Of a stretch of DNA of 64,000 bases, positions 18,724 to 27,507 are shown piece by piece. A program made the position numbers and the translations under genes. This DNA is from Achromobacter pestifer (GTDB taxonomy: Bacteria > Pseudomonadota > Gammaproteobacteria > Burkholderiales > Burkholderiaceae_B): the NCBI RefSeq assembly GCF_013267355.1, contig NZ_CP053985.1, positions 4,340,001-4,404,000 of the forward strand. The letters are read 5' to 3'. Each line of letters starts with the position of its first letter. Position 1 is the first letter of the stretch. Below the pieces are notes generated by a model. The model saw only the letters and a list, made by a program, of their open reading frames with translations. It did no database searches and was not told the origin of the DNA.

Positions 18724-20421
18724 TTAGTGCTGCGCCTTGAGCGCTGCGTCGCGGATTTTTTCCAGGGTCGTGCCCGGGGTGATGGTTTCCGGATCGATGA
18801 AGCAGTGCAGGATGGCCGGCTTGCCGCTGGCCAGGGCGCGTTCGAAGGCCGGACCGAACTGTTCGGTGGTCTCGACGCGTTCGCCGTGCCCGCCGAAGGC
18901 GCGCGCGTAGTCGGCGAAGTCCGGATTCTTCAGCTCGGTCGCGGAAATGCGGCCGGGGTAGTGCTTTTCCTGGTGCATGCGGATCGTGCCGTACATGCCG
19001 TTGTCCACCAGCACCACGACGATGGGCAGGTCGTATTGCACCGCGGTCGCGAATTCCTGGCCGTGCATCAGGAAGCAGCCGTCGCCCGCGAAGCAGACCA
19101 CGGTCTTGTCGGGCGCGACGCGCTTGGCGCCGACGGCCGCCGGCAGGCCGTAGCCCATGGAGCCCGAGGTGGGCGCCAGCTGCGTGCCGTAGCGCGTGAA
19201 GCGGTGGAAGCGGTGCAGCCAGGTGGCGTAGTTGCCGGCGCCGTTGGTCATGATGGCGTCGGCCGGCAGGGTCTTTTCCAGATAGGCCATGACCTGGCCC
19301 ATCTGCAGCGCGCCCGGGGTGGTGATGGCGCTGGGGTCGCTCCATTTCAGGTACGACTCGCGCATGGCCTGCGTGCCGGCAGCCCAGGCGGGCTGGGCCG
19401 GCGCCTTTAGGCCGGCCAGCGCCTGCGCGAAGGCGGCGGGCGAGGTATTGATGGCCAGGGTGGGGCGGTAGACGCGGCCCAGTTCGGCGGTATCGGGATG
19501 CACGTGCACCAGCTTCTGCTTGGGCACCGGGATGTCCAGCAGGGTGTAGGCCTGGCTGGGGTTTTCCGACATGCGGCCGCCCACCAGCAGGATCAGGTCC
19601 GCGTCGGCGACGCGCTTGAGCAGCGCCGGATTGATGCCCAGGCCCACGTCGCCGATGAAGCAGGGATGGTCGGCCGGGAACAGCATCTGGCGGCGGAAGG
19701 ACACGGCCGTGGGCAGCGCGTGGCGCTGCGCGAAATCGGCGAACTGCTGCACCGCGCGGGCGTCCCAGCGCGTGCCGCCCAGGATGGCGACCGGATTCTT
19801 GGCCTCGGCCAGCAGCTTTTCCAGGTCGGCCAGTTGGCCGGCCGAGGGCGCCGAATCGATGACTTCGTAGCGCGGCGCGTCAGCCACCTTGGCCGCTTCG
19901 ACCAGCATGTCTTCCGGCAGCGCGATCACGACCGGGCCAGGGCGGCCCGAGGTGGCAATGTGGAAGGCGCGCGAGATCAGCTCGGGGATGCGTTCGACCT
20001 GGTCGATCTCGGTGACCCACTTGGCCTGCGTGCCGAACACGGCGCGGTAATCCATTTCCTGGAAGGCCTCGCGTTCGCGCATGCCGCGCTCGATCTGGCC
20101 GACGAAAAGGATCAGGGGAGTGGAGTCCTGCTTGGCGATGTGCACGCCGGCCAGCGCGTTGGACGCGCCCGGGCCGCGGGTCACCATGCAGATGCCGGGT
20201 TCGCCGGTCAGCTTGCCGTGGGCGTCGGCCATCATGGCCGCGCCGCCTTCCTGGCGGCACACCGTGACCTTGATGTCCGCATCGTGCAGGCCGTCCAGCA
20301 CCGCCAGATAGCTTTCGCCGGGAACACAGAAGACATGTTTGACGCCCTGCGCAACCAGCTGGTCGACCAGGATGTGACCGCCAAGGCGGGATTCGTGCTG
20401 GGACATGGGGGTGGTAGTCAT
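18724..20421 (-). CDS. Thiamine diphosphate-dependent enzyme, acetolactate synthase large subunit-like
   Basis: A 565-residue enzyme of the pyruvate oxidase/acetolactate synthase family. The N-terminal pyrimidine-binding domain has the catalytic glutamate Glu36 in CVPGESYLAV and RQEGGAAMMADAHGKLTG. A central domain follows, then a C-terminal diphosphate domain with FAGDGCFLMHGQEFATAVQ and LVDNGMYGTIR. No small regulatory subunit gene is adjacent, so it is unlikely to be the main biosynthetic IlvB. Members of this subgroup act on pyruvate or other 2-oxo acids, and the substrate here is unknown. It is divergent from a LysR-type gene across 169 bp with operator-like repeats, which suggests inducible catabolic use. 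ATG at 20406 is an alternative start. Confidence 0.88.
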   Translation of the reverse strand: MTTTPMSQHESRLGGHILVDQLVAQGVKHVFCVPGESYLAVLDGLHDADIKVTVCRQEGGAAMMADAHGKLTGEPGICMVTRGPGASNALAGVHIAKQDSTPLILFVGQIERGMREREAFQEMDYRAVFGTQAKWVTEIDQVERIPELISRAFHIATSGRPGPVVIALPEDMLVEAAKVADAPRYEVIDSAPSAGQLADLEKLLAEAKNPVAILGGTRWDARAVQQFADFAQRHALPTAVSFRRQMLFPADHPCFIGDVGLGINPALLKRVADADLILLVGGRMSENPSQAYTLLDIPVPKQKLVHVHPDTAELGRVYRPTLAINTSPAAFAQALAGLKAPAQPAWAAGTQAMRESYLKWSDPSAITTPGALQMGQVMAYLEKTLPADAIMTNGAGNYATWLHRFHRFTRYGTQLAPTSGSMGYGLPAAVGAKRVAPDKTVVCFAGDGCFLMHGQEFATAVQYDLPIVVVLVDNGMYGTIRMHQEKHYPGRISATELKNPDFADYARAFGGHGERVETTEQFGPAFERALASGKPAILHCFIDPETITPGTTLEKIRDAALKAQH

Positions 20422-20461
20422 GATGAGCCGAGGTTAGGACATCCGAGCATAATGTTCCTTG

Positions 20462-20500
20462 ATCGCACAACGCAATTGATAAAATTGCACAATCTATTGA
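20462..20500. promoter_or_regulatory. Probable LysR operator between the TPP-enzyme gene and its regulator
   Basis: An inverted repeat GCAATT (20472-20477), gataa, AATTGC (20483-20488) lies within two direct copies of an AT.GCACAA motif starting at 20462 and 20484, 22 bp (two helical turns) apart. The stretch is clearly AT-richer than its flanks. Paired sites of this kind are typical of LysR-type regulators controlling a divergent gene. Confidence 0.55.
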
Positions 20501-20590
20501 CCCACCGGCACGAGCTGCCATGCTGCGTCGCGGCAAGATCCATGCCGCGGAGCGCGGCGGCTCCCGCTGGCATCTGACGGTTCCCGCTCC

Positions 20591-21496
20591 ATGAGAAACG
20601 GCATTCCCAATCTGAGCGCCCTGCAGGCGTTCGAAGCGTCGGCCCGCCTGGGCAGCTTTTCCCGCGCGGCCGAGGAACTGTCCCTGACGCATAGCGCGGT
20701 CTACCGGCAGGTGGCCAGCCTGGAGGCGCGCCTGGGCGTGCAGCTGTTCACCCGGGTGCGGCGGCGCATCGTGCTGACCGATCACGGGGCCGAGTACGCC
20801 GGCCGCATTCGTCACCACCTGGACCAGATCGAAAAAGACACCTTCGGCCTGGTCAGCCGTACCGGCATGGGCCGCAGCATCCATATCGCCGTGGTGCCCA
20901 CGCTGGCGACGACCTGGCTGATCCCGCGCCTGGCCGACTTCCAGCGCGAGCATGGCGACATCACGGTCAGCCTGTCCGTGCGCACGCTGCCGTTCCAATT
21001 CAAGGACCAGCCCTTCGACGGCGCGCTGTACCACGGGGACGGATTGTGGCCGGGCACCCAGGGCGTGCTCTTGTTCCCCGAACGCGAACTGGTGCCGGTG
21101 TGCGCGCCGGAACTGGCGGCGCGCCCGCCGGACCCCGGCACAAGCGTCTTGTCCGGCATGACTCATCTGCACCTGGCCTCGCGGCCGGACGCCTGGCGGC
21201 AGTGGTACGGAGCCAATAGCCATCTTTACGGTCCCCACGCCGCCGGCGGGCCGCGCTATGAACTCTTCACCATGGTGATGGCGGCGGTGCAGGCCGGCCT
21301 GGGGGTAGGACTGATGCCGCGCTTTCTCGCCCAGCCCGCGCTGGACCAAGGGGCGCTTGTGATGCCGGTGCCGCAGGCGCTGGCAGTCAGCCAGGGCTAT
21401 TACTTCGGATATCCACAGGGCAGCGAGCGCTCCGAGGCCCTGAAGCTCTTCGAGAGCTGGCTGAAGTCCGCCGCCGCGGGCGTGGGCGGACGCTGA
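20591..21496 (+). CDS. LysR-type transcriptional regulator (GcvA-like)
   Basis: A 301-residue LysR regulator. The N-terminal winged helix-turn-helix (NLSALQAFEASARLGSFSRA, then AAEELSLTHSAVYRQVASLE) occupies about residues 8-66, followed by a periplasmic-binding-protein-like effector domain with VVPTLATTWLIPRLADFQRE. These features place it near GcvA/AmpR-type regulators. It is divergent from the thiamine-diphosphate enzyme, whose gene is its probable target. Its stop is 16 nt before xerD, so some xerD transcription may come from here. Confidence 0.92.
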   Translation: MRNGIPNLSALQAFEASARLGSFSRAAEELSLTHSAVYRQVASLEARLGVQLFTRVRRRIVLTDHGAEYAGRIRHHLDQIEKDTFGLVSRTGMGRSIHIAVVPTLATTWLIPRLADFQREHGDITVSLSVRTLPFQFKDQPFDGALYHGDGLWPGTQGVLLFPERELVPVCAPELAARPPDPGTSVLSGMTHLHLASRPDAWRQWYGANSHLYGPHAAGGPRYELFTMVMAAVQAGLGVGLMPRFLAQPALDQGALVMPVPQALAVSQGYYFGYPQGSERSEALKLFESWLKSAAAGVGGR

Positions 21497-21512
21497 GCCG
21501 TAGAATCCAGGC

Positions 21513-22496
21513 ATGCCCGCGACCCGCCCCCCGCTTGAATCCCAGGCCGATATCGACGCCTTCATCGACGCCGTCTGGCTGGAGGATGGCCTGTCGGCCA
21601 ACACCCTGGCCGCCTACCGGCGCGACCTGACCGGCTTTGCCCGCTGGCTCGAAGACCCCGAGGCCTACGCGCGCGAGATGGCCGACCGCCATGGCGATGC
21701 GGCGCAGGCCCACGCGCTGCCCGCCGGGCCGGCCAAACCCCTGCGCGACGCCGCCAAGGCCGACATCGAAGCCTGGTTCGCCTTCCGCCATGAGGAAACC
21801 CGCGCCACCACCGCCAACCGCAGGCTGGCCGCGCTGCGCCGCTTCTACGCCTGGGCCTTGCGCGAACACCGCGCCGAGCGGGATCCCTGCCTGACGCTGA
21901 TCGCCGCCAAGCAGCCACCGCGCATGCCCAAGACCCTGTCCGAGCAACAGGTGGACGCCTTGCTGCGCGCGCCCGACCAGGAACAGGCGCGCGGCCTGCG
22001 TGATCGCGCCATGCTGGAAACGCTGTATGCCACTGGCCTGCGCGTCTCCGAGCTGGTGGGTGTGCGCACGCTGGACGTGAGCCTGAACGAAGGCGTGGTG
22101 CGGGTGGTGCTGGGCAAGGGCGGCAAGGACCGGCTGGTGCCGCTGGGCGCGGAAGCCGCGCATTGGATCGACCTTTATCTGAAGTCCGGGCGGCCGGAAT
22201 TGGCGGCGGGGCGCGTAAGCGATGCGCTCTTCATTACCGGCCGGGCCGAAGCCATGTCGCGCCAGGCCTTCTGGCAACTGGTGAAGAAGTACGCCTTGCT
22301 GGCGGACGTGCGCGCGCCGCTATCGCCGCACGTGCTGCGGCACGCCTTCGCCACGCACCTGCTGAACCATGGCGCTGACCTGCGCGTGGTGCAGATGCTG
22401 CTGGGGCACGCCGATATCTCCACCACGCAGATCTACACCCACGTTGCGCGCGAACGCCTGAAGGCGTTGCATGCGGCCCACCATCCCCGCGGCTAG
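21513..22496 (+). CDS. xerD: Tyrosine recombinase XerD
   Basis: A 327-residue site-specific recombinase that, with XerC, resolves chromosome dimers at dif under FtsK control. The N-terminal SAM-like core-binding domain (IDAFIDAVWLEDGLSANTLA, then AYRRDLTGFARWL) precedes the catalytic domain. That domain has all active-site residues: Arg in ATGLRVSELVG, Lys in GKGGKDRLVPLG, HVLRHAFATHLL (His and Arg), LLGHADISTTQIYTHV (His) and the nucleophile Tyr308. It is about 25 residues longer than E. coli XerD because of an insert near residues 45-70 (LEDPEAYAREMADRHGDAAQ), which is common in this family of bacteria. No dif-like site was noticed in the window. Confidence 0.95.
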   Translation: MPATRPPLESQADIDAFIDAVWLEDGLSANTLAAYRRDLTGFARWLEDPEAYAREMADRHGDAAQAHALPAGPAKPLRDAAKADIEAWFAFRHEETRATTANRRLAALRRFYAWALREHRAERDPCLTLIAAKQPPRMPKTLSEQQVDALLRAPDQEQARGLRDRAMLETLYATGLRVSELVGVRTLDVSLNEGVVRVVLGKGGKDRLVPLGAEAAHWIDLYLKSGRPELAAGRVSDALFITGRAEAMSRQAFWQLVKKYALLADVRAPLSPHVLRHAFATHLLNHGADLRVVQMLLGHADISTTQIYTHVARERLKALHAAHHPRG

Positions 22497-22536
22497 CCGC
22501 CACGCGCCGTTTCAAAATTCTTTTTCACGCATAACC

Positions 22537-23025
22537 ATGAGCAAAGCCCGCCACGTTTCCGAAACGCCCGCCACCCAGTTCCTCAAGCAGAACAAGGTGG
22601 CGTACACGGAACACACCTATGAATACGTCGACCATGGCGGCGCGGGCGAAGCCGCGCGCCAGCTGGGCCTGGATCCGCATGCGGTGGTGAAGACCCTGGT
22701 GATGGAGGATGAATCCGCCAAACCCCTGATCGTGGTCATGCACGGCGACCGCGAAGTCTCCACCAAGAACCTGGCGCGCCAGGCGGGCTGCAAGCGCGTC
22801 GAGCCCTGCAAGCCCGAGGTCGCGCAGCGCCATTCGGGCTACCAGGTGGGAGGTACCTCGCCCTTTGGCACGCGCAAGAAGATGCCGGTGTGGGTCGAGG
22901 CCGAAGTGCTGGACTATCCCGTGGTCTACATCAATGGCGGGCGGCGCGGCTACCTGATCGGCATCGATCCCAAGGTGCTGGTCAGCCTGCTGGGAGCCAA
23001 GGGCGTGTCCGTCGCGCTGGAGTAG
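22537..23025 (+). CDS. ybaK: Cys-tRNA(Pro)/Cys-tRNA(Cys) deacylase YbaK
   Basis: A 162-residue YbaK/EbsC-type editing protein that hydrolyses Cys-tRNA(Pro) formed by prolyl-tRNA synthetase. Family signatures are ATQFLKQNKVAYTEHTYEYV at the N-terminus, HAVVKTLVMED, the catalytic-lysine strand RQAGCKRVEPCKPEVAQRHS and GYQVGGTSPFGTRKKMPVWV. The ATG at 22537 follows xerD by 40 nt; a longer frame from 22471 lies inside xerD and is not preferred. Full length and intact. Confidence 0.93.
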   Translation: MSKARHVSETPATQFLKQNKVAYTEHTYEYVDHGGAGEAARQLGLDPHAVVKTLVMEDESAKPLIVVMHGDREVSTKNLARQAGCKRVEPCKPEVAQRHSGYQVGGTSPFGTRKKMPVWVEAEVLDYPVVYINGGRRGYLIGIDPKVLVSLLGAKGVSVALE

Positions 23026-23044
23026 CGCCCGCGCGTTCCCGCGC

Positions 23045-23062
23045 GTGGTATCCCCATACCAC
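23045..23062. other. Small perfect hairpin downstream of ybaK
   Basis: GTGGTAT (23045-23051) and ATACCAC (23056-23062) enclose a CCCC loop in the 137-bp gap between ybaK and the DJ-1/PfpI gene. It has no T run. It could be a regulator site or leader structure for the next gene. Confidence 0.35.
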
Positions 23063-23162
23063 CTCCCAGGCCGATGGCCGCGCCACAATAGGGGCGTAGA
23101 TCAAGAACCGGAGCCCGGCCACGGGCGCTGAACCGGCTTTCCGCCATCCCTAGGAGACAAAC

Positions 23163-23741
23163 ATGAGCAAGCGACTGTTGATGCTGGTCGGCGACTATGC
23201 CGAGGACTACGAGACCATGGTGCCGTACCAGACCCTGCTGACGGTGGGGCATACGGTGCACGCGGTGTGCCCGGACAAGAAGGCCGGCGATACCATCGCC
23301 ACCGCCATCCATGATTTCGAGGGCGCACAGACCTACACCGAAAAGCGCGGCCACAATTTCGCGCTGAACTACGACTTCGACCGCGTCGAACCATCTTCCT
23401 ACGACGGCCTGGTGATTCCGGGCGGCCGCGCACCGGAATACCTGCGCCTGAACGAAAAGGTGTTGGACATCGTGCGCGCCTTCGACCAGGCCGGCAAACC
23501 CATCGCGGCGGTGTGCCACGGCGCGCAACTGCTGGCCGCGGCGGGCATCCTGAAGGGCCGCACTTGTTCCGCCTATCCCGCGTGCGCGCCGGAAGTGCGT
23601 CTGGCGGGCGGCACCTATGCCGAGATCGGCATCGACCAGGCCTACACCGACGGCAACCTGGTGACGGCGCCGGCCTGGCCCGCGCATCCGGCCTGGATGT
23701 CGCAATTCCTGGCGGTGCTGGGCACGAAGATCACGCCCTGA
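23163..23741 (+). CDS. DJ-1/PfpI family protein
   Basis: A 192-residue single-domain protein of the DJ-1/PfpI superfamily. The conserved nucleophile is Cys118 in AVCHGAQLL, with an acidic residue in GDYAEDYE near residue 15 and the [10 protein letters not shown] turn at 86-95. Relatives act as glyoxalases or deglycases, general stress proteins, or isonitrile-hydratase-like enzymes. The length and the AEDYE motif are those of the PfpI-like group of unknown precise substrate. It has GGAGA 6 nt upstream of the ATG and ends in a strong terminator. Confidence 0.85.
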   Translation: MSKRLLMLVGDYAEDYETMVPYQTLLTVGHTVHAVCPDKKAGDTIATAIHDFEGAQTYTEKRGHNFALNYDFDRVEPSSYDGLVIPGGRAPEYLRLNEKVLDIVRAFDQAGKPIAAVCHGAQLLAAAGILKGRTCSAYPACAPEVRLAGGTYAEIGIDQAYTDGNLVTAPAWPAHPAWMSQFLAVLGTKITP

Positions 23742-23755
23742 TCTCCAAAGCCACA

Positions 23756-23796
23756 AAGCGCCAGGGCTGCAAGCGTGCAGCCCTGGCGCTTTTCCT
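23756..23796. terminator. Bidirectional intrinsic terminator
   Basis: A perfect 17-bp stem (23756-23772 with 23777-23793) around an AGCG loop has A residues on the left and T residues on the right. It sits between the convergent DJ-1/PfpI and alcohol dehydrogenase genes and can serve both. Confidence 0.92.
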
Positions 23797-23810
23797 TTAC
23801 GGCTAGGCGA

Positions 23811-24839
23811 TCAGGCGAAATCGAGCACGATGCGGCCTTCGATCTGGCCGCGGCGCATGCGGTCGAACACGTCGTTGATGTTCTCCAGGCTTTCGGTGGC
23901 GACGGTGGCGTGCACCTTGCCCTCTTCGGCGAACTGCAACGATTCCTGCAGGTCCAGGCGCGAGCCCACGATGGAGCCGCGCACGGTGACGCCGTTGAGC
24001 ACCATGTCGAAGATCGATAGCGGGAAGTCGCCCGGGGGCAGCCCGTTGAGCGCCACGGTGCCGCCGCGCCGCACCATGCCCAGCGCCTGCTCGAAGGCCT
24101 TGGGCGATACCGCCGTGATCAGCGCGCCATGCGCCCCGCCGATCTCGCGCTTCAGGTAGGCGGCCGGATCGGTGGTCTTGGCGTTGACCGTGACCTCGGC
24201 GCCCAGGCGGCGGGCGAAGTCCAGCTTGGCATCGTCGATGTCCACCGCGGCTACGTTAAGCCCCATGGCCCGGGCGTACTGCACCGCCATGTGGCCCAGC
24301 CCGCCGATGCCGGAAATGACCACCCAGTTGCCCGGACGGGTGTCCGTCATCTTCAGGCCCTTGTAGACGGTGACGCCGGCGCACAGCACGGGCGCGATAT
24401 CGACGAAACTGACATTCTTGGGCAGCAGGCCCACGTAGTCGGCCGCGGCCAGCGCATATTCGGCGAAGCCGCCGTTCACCGAGTAGCCGGCATTCTGCTG
24501 CTGTTCGCATAGCGTTTCCCAACCGCCCAGGCAGTGCTCGCAGTGTCCGCAGGCGGAATACAGCCAGGGAATGCCGACGCGGTCGCCTTCCTTCACGTGG
24601 GTGACGCCGGCGCCCACCGCCACCACGTGGCCGACGCCTTCGTGGCCGGGAATGAAGGGCGGGTTGGGTTTGACGGGCCAGTCGCCTTCGACCGCGTGCA
24701 GATCGGTATGGCATACGCCGCAGGCTTCGATCTTTACCAGCAATTCGCCCGGACCCGGGCGCGGTACCGCGACTTCTTCGATTGCCAGGGGCTTGCCGAA
24801 TGCTCGTGCAACCGCTGCTTTCATGGTTTTATCCATCAC
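23811..24839 (-). CDS. adhP: Zinc-dependent alcohol dehydrogenase (AdhP type)
   Basis: A 342-residue NAD-dependent medium-chain dehydrogenase that interconverts primary alcohols such as ethanol with aldehydes. Catalytic zinc ligands are in [17 protein letters not shown] and the [11 protein letters not shown] histidine/glutamate; the structural zinc site is [16 protein letters not shown]. The Rossmann motif is [19 protein letters not shown], with the NAD-selecting aspartate in AAVDIDDAK. These features and the length match AdhP/AdhA. The translation may start at ATG 24839 or at 24824 ([10 protein letters not shown]). It is monocistronic, ending at a bidirectional terminator. Confidence 0.93.
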   Translation of the reverse strand: MMDKTMKAAVARAFGKPLAIEEVAVPRPGPGELLVKIEACGVCHTDLHAVEGDWPVKPNPPFIPGHEGVGHVVAVGAGVTHVKEGDRVGIPWLYSACGHCEHCLGGWETLCEQQQNAGYSVNGGFAEYALAAADYVGLLPKNVSFVDIAPVLCAGVTVYKGLKMTDTRPGNWVVISGIGGLGHMAVQYARAMGLNVAAVDIDDAKLDFARRLGAEVTVNAKTTDPAAYLKREIGGAHGALITAVSPKAFEQALGMVRRGGTVALNGLPPGDFPLSIFDMVLNGVTVRGSIVGSRLDLQESLQFAEEGKVHATVATESLENINDVFDRMRRGQIEGRIVLDFA

Positions 24840-25081
24840 TGCCTCCGAAGTCTGATCAAGATTCCTTATGCTCGAACTTGCGTGCTTTCCCAGCCATGAT
24901 TTATATCAACCGGCTGGCCCGCGCATCGATGCCGGAAACGTGTGGTTTCAGAACTGGAGCGGCAAGCGCCGATGGGCTACCCCCGGCAGCGCCTTGCCGG
25001 GGCCGCGCCAAACGGCGTACAGTGAGCCGTAGGCGTCCCGGCCCAGGCGAAACCGCCCAGTCCCGAGTTCCAGGAGCTCCC

Positions 25082-25468
25082 ATGTGTGAAATCTTCATCC
25101 GCGCCAGTGAGCAGTCCTACGCGCCTGAAACCCGTTCCCTGCGGCTGCACGGCGTGGCCACCAGCCTGCGGCTGGAGCAGCTATTCTGGCAGGTGCTGGA
25201 AGAAATCGCGGGCCGCGACGGCATGCGCGTGACACAGCTGATCGAACGTCTGTACGACGAACTGATCGAGTACCGCGGCGAGGCCGCCAATTTCACCTCT
25301 TTCCTGCGCGTGTGCTGCCTGCGCTATCAACTGCTGCAAGCCGAGGGCCGTATCCCGCGGGACGCCGCCGTGCCGATCCGCTCGCTCAATCCCCAGGCCG
25401 TCCTGGAAGGCCTGCCGCCCGCGCTGTACGACGCCCAGCCCCTGCGCCCCAAACGCAAGGCCGCGTAA
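25082..25468 (+). CDS. Ribbon-helix-helix domain protein (RHH_4-like)
   Basis: A 128-residue protein. The segment TRSLRLHGVATSLRLEQLFW near residues 15-35, with a following helix (EEIAGRDGMRVTQLIERLYDELIEYRG), matches the ribbon-helix-helix family seen in small alphaproteobacterial and betaproteobacterial proteins (PF13467-like). The ATG at 25082 has AGGAG 5 nt upstream; the frame is open further upstream without a good start. The C-terminus is basic (RPKRKAA). A DNA-binding or regulatory role is likely; its target is unknown. It stands alone, facing the PBP7 gene across a shared terminator. Confidence 0.78.
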   Translation: MCEIFIRASEQSYAPETRSLRLHGVATSLRLEQLFWQVLEEIAGRDGMRVTQLIERLYDELIEYRGEAANFTSFLRVCCLRYQLLQAEGRIPRDAAVPIRSLNPQAVLEGLPPALYDAQPLRPKRKAA

Positions 25469-25480
25469 TCCGTCAGTGTC

Positions 25481-25514
25481 AAAAAAATTGGGCCCGAATT
25501 TTCGGGCCCAATTT
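25481..25514. terminator. Bidirectional intrinsic terminator between the RHH gene and pbpG
   Basis: A 13-bp stem (25485-25497 with 25502-25514) around an ATTT loop. Seven A residues on its left give a strong T run for the leftward pbpG transcript; the rightward T run is short. Confidence 0.88.
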
Positions 25515-25541
25515 CATGCGCAATCAGAACGCGGCAGCGGC

Positions 25542-26744
25542 TCAACCGCCGGGCTGAATCGATGCCAATGCCACTTCGTTCTGCACGATGCGGCGGATGC
25601 GCACGGCGTCGCCGATGCGCGACAGCTTGCCCTGAGAATCCAGCAGCACGATGGCCAGATCGCGGCCGTTGATGCGGGCCAGCATGACCAGGCATTCGCC
25701 GGCTTCGTTGATGTAGCCGGTCTTGGACACCTTGATGTCCCAGTCGGGCTTGCGCACTAGCAGGTTGGTGTTGCGGAACGTCTGCGTGCGGTTGTTGACC
25801 TCGACGTCGTACTCGGTGTCGGTCGAGTAGCGATGGATCAGGGGTCGTTGGGAGGCCGCGCGCAGCAGGCGGGCCAGGTCATGCGGCGACGAGACGTTGT
25901 CGCTGGACAGGCCGGTGGGTTCGATGAAGCGCGTGCTGGTCATGCCCAGCGACTGCGCCTTGGCATTCATGGCGGCCACGAAAGCGGGCAGGCCGCCCGG
26001 ATAGTGGCGGCCCAGCGCGTTGGCCGCGCGGTTCTCGGACGACATCAGCGCCAGGTGCAGCATGTCGCCGCGCGACAGCTTGGTGCCCACGCGCAAGCGC
26101 GAAGTGGTGTGCTTGAGGCCGTCGACGTCGTCGTCGGTGATCTCCAGCATTTCGTCCATGGGTAGGTTGGCGTCGACCACGACCACGGCGGTCATCAGCT
26201 TCGAGATCGAAGCGATGGGGCGCACCACGTTTTCGTTCTTGGCGAAGATGACGGTGGAAGTTTCCAGGTCCTGCACGTAGGCGGTGGTGGAACGCAGGGC
26301 GGCGGCTTCGGCGCGCACCGACGAGGCGGGCGGCGGCATGGCGGCCGAACCCAGCGCGGCGGCAGCGGCGGCGCGTTGCGCGCGCGAGGGCTGGTTCGGC
26401 TTGCCGTTCTTGCCGGCGGCCGCGCCCTTCTTGGGCGGCGTGCCCTTGGCGGCGACCTGCGGCTTGCCACCCTTGGGGGCGGCGGCTTTCTTGCCGGAGG
26501 AGGATTTGGGGGGGGCCTTCTTGGCGGAGGAGGCGGCTTGTTTGCCCGAGGCGCTCTTGCCGGAGCTGGCCTTCGGGGCCGGAGCCTTCTTCGCTTGTTG
26601 CGCCTTGCAGGCCGACGACTTGGCGTTGGTCTTGCAAGGGTCCGTATTCTTCGCGGCTTGCGCGGCGGGGGGCAGGAGCGCGCACACCGCCAGCGCCACA
26701 GGCGCTATCGCGTTCGCAATCGCACGTTTCCAGGAAAATGCCAT
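25542..26744 (-). CDS. pbpG: D-alanyl-D-alanine endopeptidase (PBP7/8 type) with long basic linker
   Basis: A 400-residue periplasmic class C penicillin-binding protein that cuts peptidoglycan cross-links. Motifs are SISK (Ser179, Lys182), SEN (Ser236, Asn238) and KTG (341-343), in the order and spacing of PbpG. A signal peptide ends near residue 30 (PAAQA). Residues about 32-150 form an unusual low-complexity Lys/Ala/Pro/Ser-rich segment with histone-H1-like repeats such as KKAPAPKASSGK and KKAPPKSSSGKK, absent from E. coli PBP7. The linker may bind anionic wall polymers or span the periplasm. The catalytic domain itself is intact. Confidence 0.92.
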   Translation of the reverse strand: MAFSWKRAIANAIAPVALAVCALLPPAAQAAKNTDPCKTNAKSSACKAQQAKKAPAPKASSGKSASGKQAASSAKKAPPKSSSGKKAAAPKGGKPQVAAKGTPPKKGAAAGKNGKPNQPSRAQRAAAAAALGSAAMPPPASSVRAEAAALRSTTAYVQDLETSTVIFAKNENVVRPIASISKLMTAVVVVDANLPMDEMLEITDDDVDGLKHTTSRLRVGTKLSRGDMLHLALMSSENRAANALGRHYPGGLPAFVAAMNAKAQSLGMTSTRFIEPTGLSSDNVSSPHDLARLLRAASQRPLIHRYSTDTEYDVEVNNRTQTFRNTNLLVRKPDWDIKVSKTGYINEAGECLVMLARINGRDLAIVLLDSQGKLSRIGDAVRIRRIVQNEVALASIQPGG

Positions 26745-27122
26745 GGTTTGAGCTGGCTTGTCAGTCTGTCAGTAAATGTTTCTTAAGCCGGCGTTTCGTC
26801 GGGTCAGGAAAAATCCAGATGAATTAGAGGCTTACGCGTCGAATTTAAACAGCAATTTCAAGTTGCGCGCAAGGCGATTCGCTATCATCGTTCAAAAAAA
26901 TATTAGTGACGTATTGACGTGGATTCAATTCGTCACAAGACAAGTCCGAGAAACTAACGGCATGCCGCGCGTGAGCGTAGCCCGGATTAACCCTCATCCG
27001 GCTGAACGCGAGGTTTTTGCCCCTGGGCCGCGCAGGGCAAAACGCGCTCGGAAAAGCGCAGTGGCTTCGGGCGGACAGGGCAACGGGCAGGGAAAGGAAA
27101 GCGTCGGAGCCGACGCCAAAGG
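26745..27122. other. Non-coding stretch between pbpG and tRNA-Arg
   Basis: A 378-bp gap. The first 200 bp are AT-richer than the window average and include an inverted repeat GTGACG/CGTCAC (26906-26911 and 26931-26936) around a TTGACG hexamer, plausibly promoter material. At 27015-27042 TTTTGCCC pairs with GGGCAAAA, a stem with no T run. An open frame spanning most of the gap (26776-27156) runs into the tRNA and has no protein-like features. Confidence 0.5.
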
Positions 27123-27197
27123 TGGCCTCGCCGGGTGGAATCGAACCACCAATTGACCCTTAGGAGGGGCCGGTTATATCCATTTAACTACGGCGAG
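27123..27197 (-). tRNA. tRNA-Arg (anticodon CCU)
   Basis: Read on the minus strand the 75-nt sequence folds into a full cloverleaf. The acceptor CTCGCCG pairs with CGGCGAG, the D-arm contains the GG pair, and the anticodon loop is CTCCTAA with anticodon CCT. The T-arm is GGTGG TTCGATT CCACC, and the 3' CCA is encoded. It reads the AGG arginine codon, rare in this GC-rich genome. Genes for this tRNA are frequent integration sites, but no integrase or duplicated end is seen here. Confidence 0.95.
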
Positions 27198-27507
27198 ACT
27201 ATTTCTGATCAGGCGGCAGGACTGGTCGAAGAGACCGCGCCCGCTCACTAAGGTCTTGATATCGCTACGAATCTTCCGGTCCTGAGTTTATCACTGGGGG
27301 CACGGGCTTCGGCGCAGGACGCAAGTCTATCAGCAGGCGGCGCAAGCCCCAAATCCGGTGCCGGCAGCCCGATGCCGCGGACCCAGTCCCCGACGTGGCT
27401 ATTCCCGGAGCCTGGAGGCTATTTGTATATGATGTCCGGGTCCTGCGCCGAGCGCCGGACCGTCCCGAGGAGGGGGCGGCGAACCAAAACAACGAAAAAC
27501 GGGTTTC
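27198..27507. other. Non-coding stretch upstream of the MFS transporter
   Basis: A 310-bp gap. A TATGAT hexamer at 27428-27433 is a good -10 without a recognisable -35. Just after it, a hairpin (GGTCC t GCGC, then GCGC c GGACC, 27439-27461) would lie at the start of the MFS leader. Nothing else recognisable is present. Confidence 0.4.

Noticed and set aside
21513..22496. XerD-like gene as a mobile integrase
   Set aside because: Length, motifs and neighbours fit housekeeping XerD; no element ends or cargo nearby.
26776..27156. Possible 126-codon gene between pbpG and tRNA-Arg
   Set aside because: It runs into the tRNA gene, shows compositional drift and no family-like segment.
27123..27507. 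Genomic island at tRNA-Arg(CCU)
   Set aside because: No integrase, no direct repeat of the tRNA 3' end and no composition change on either side.
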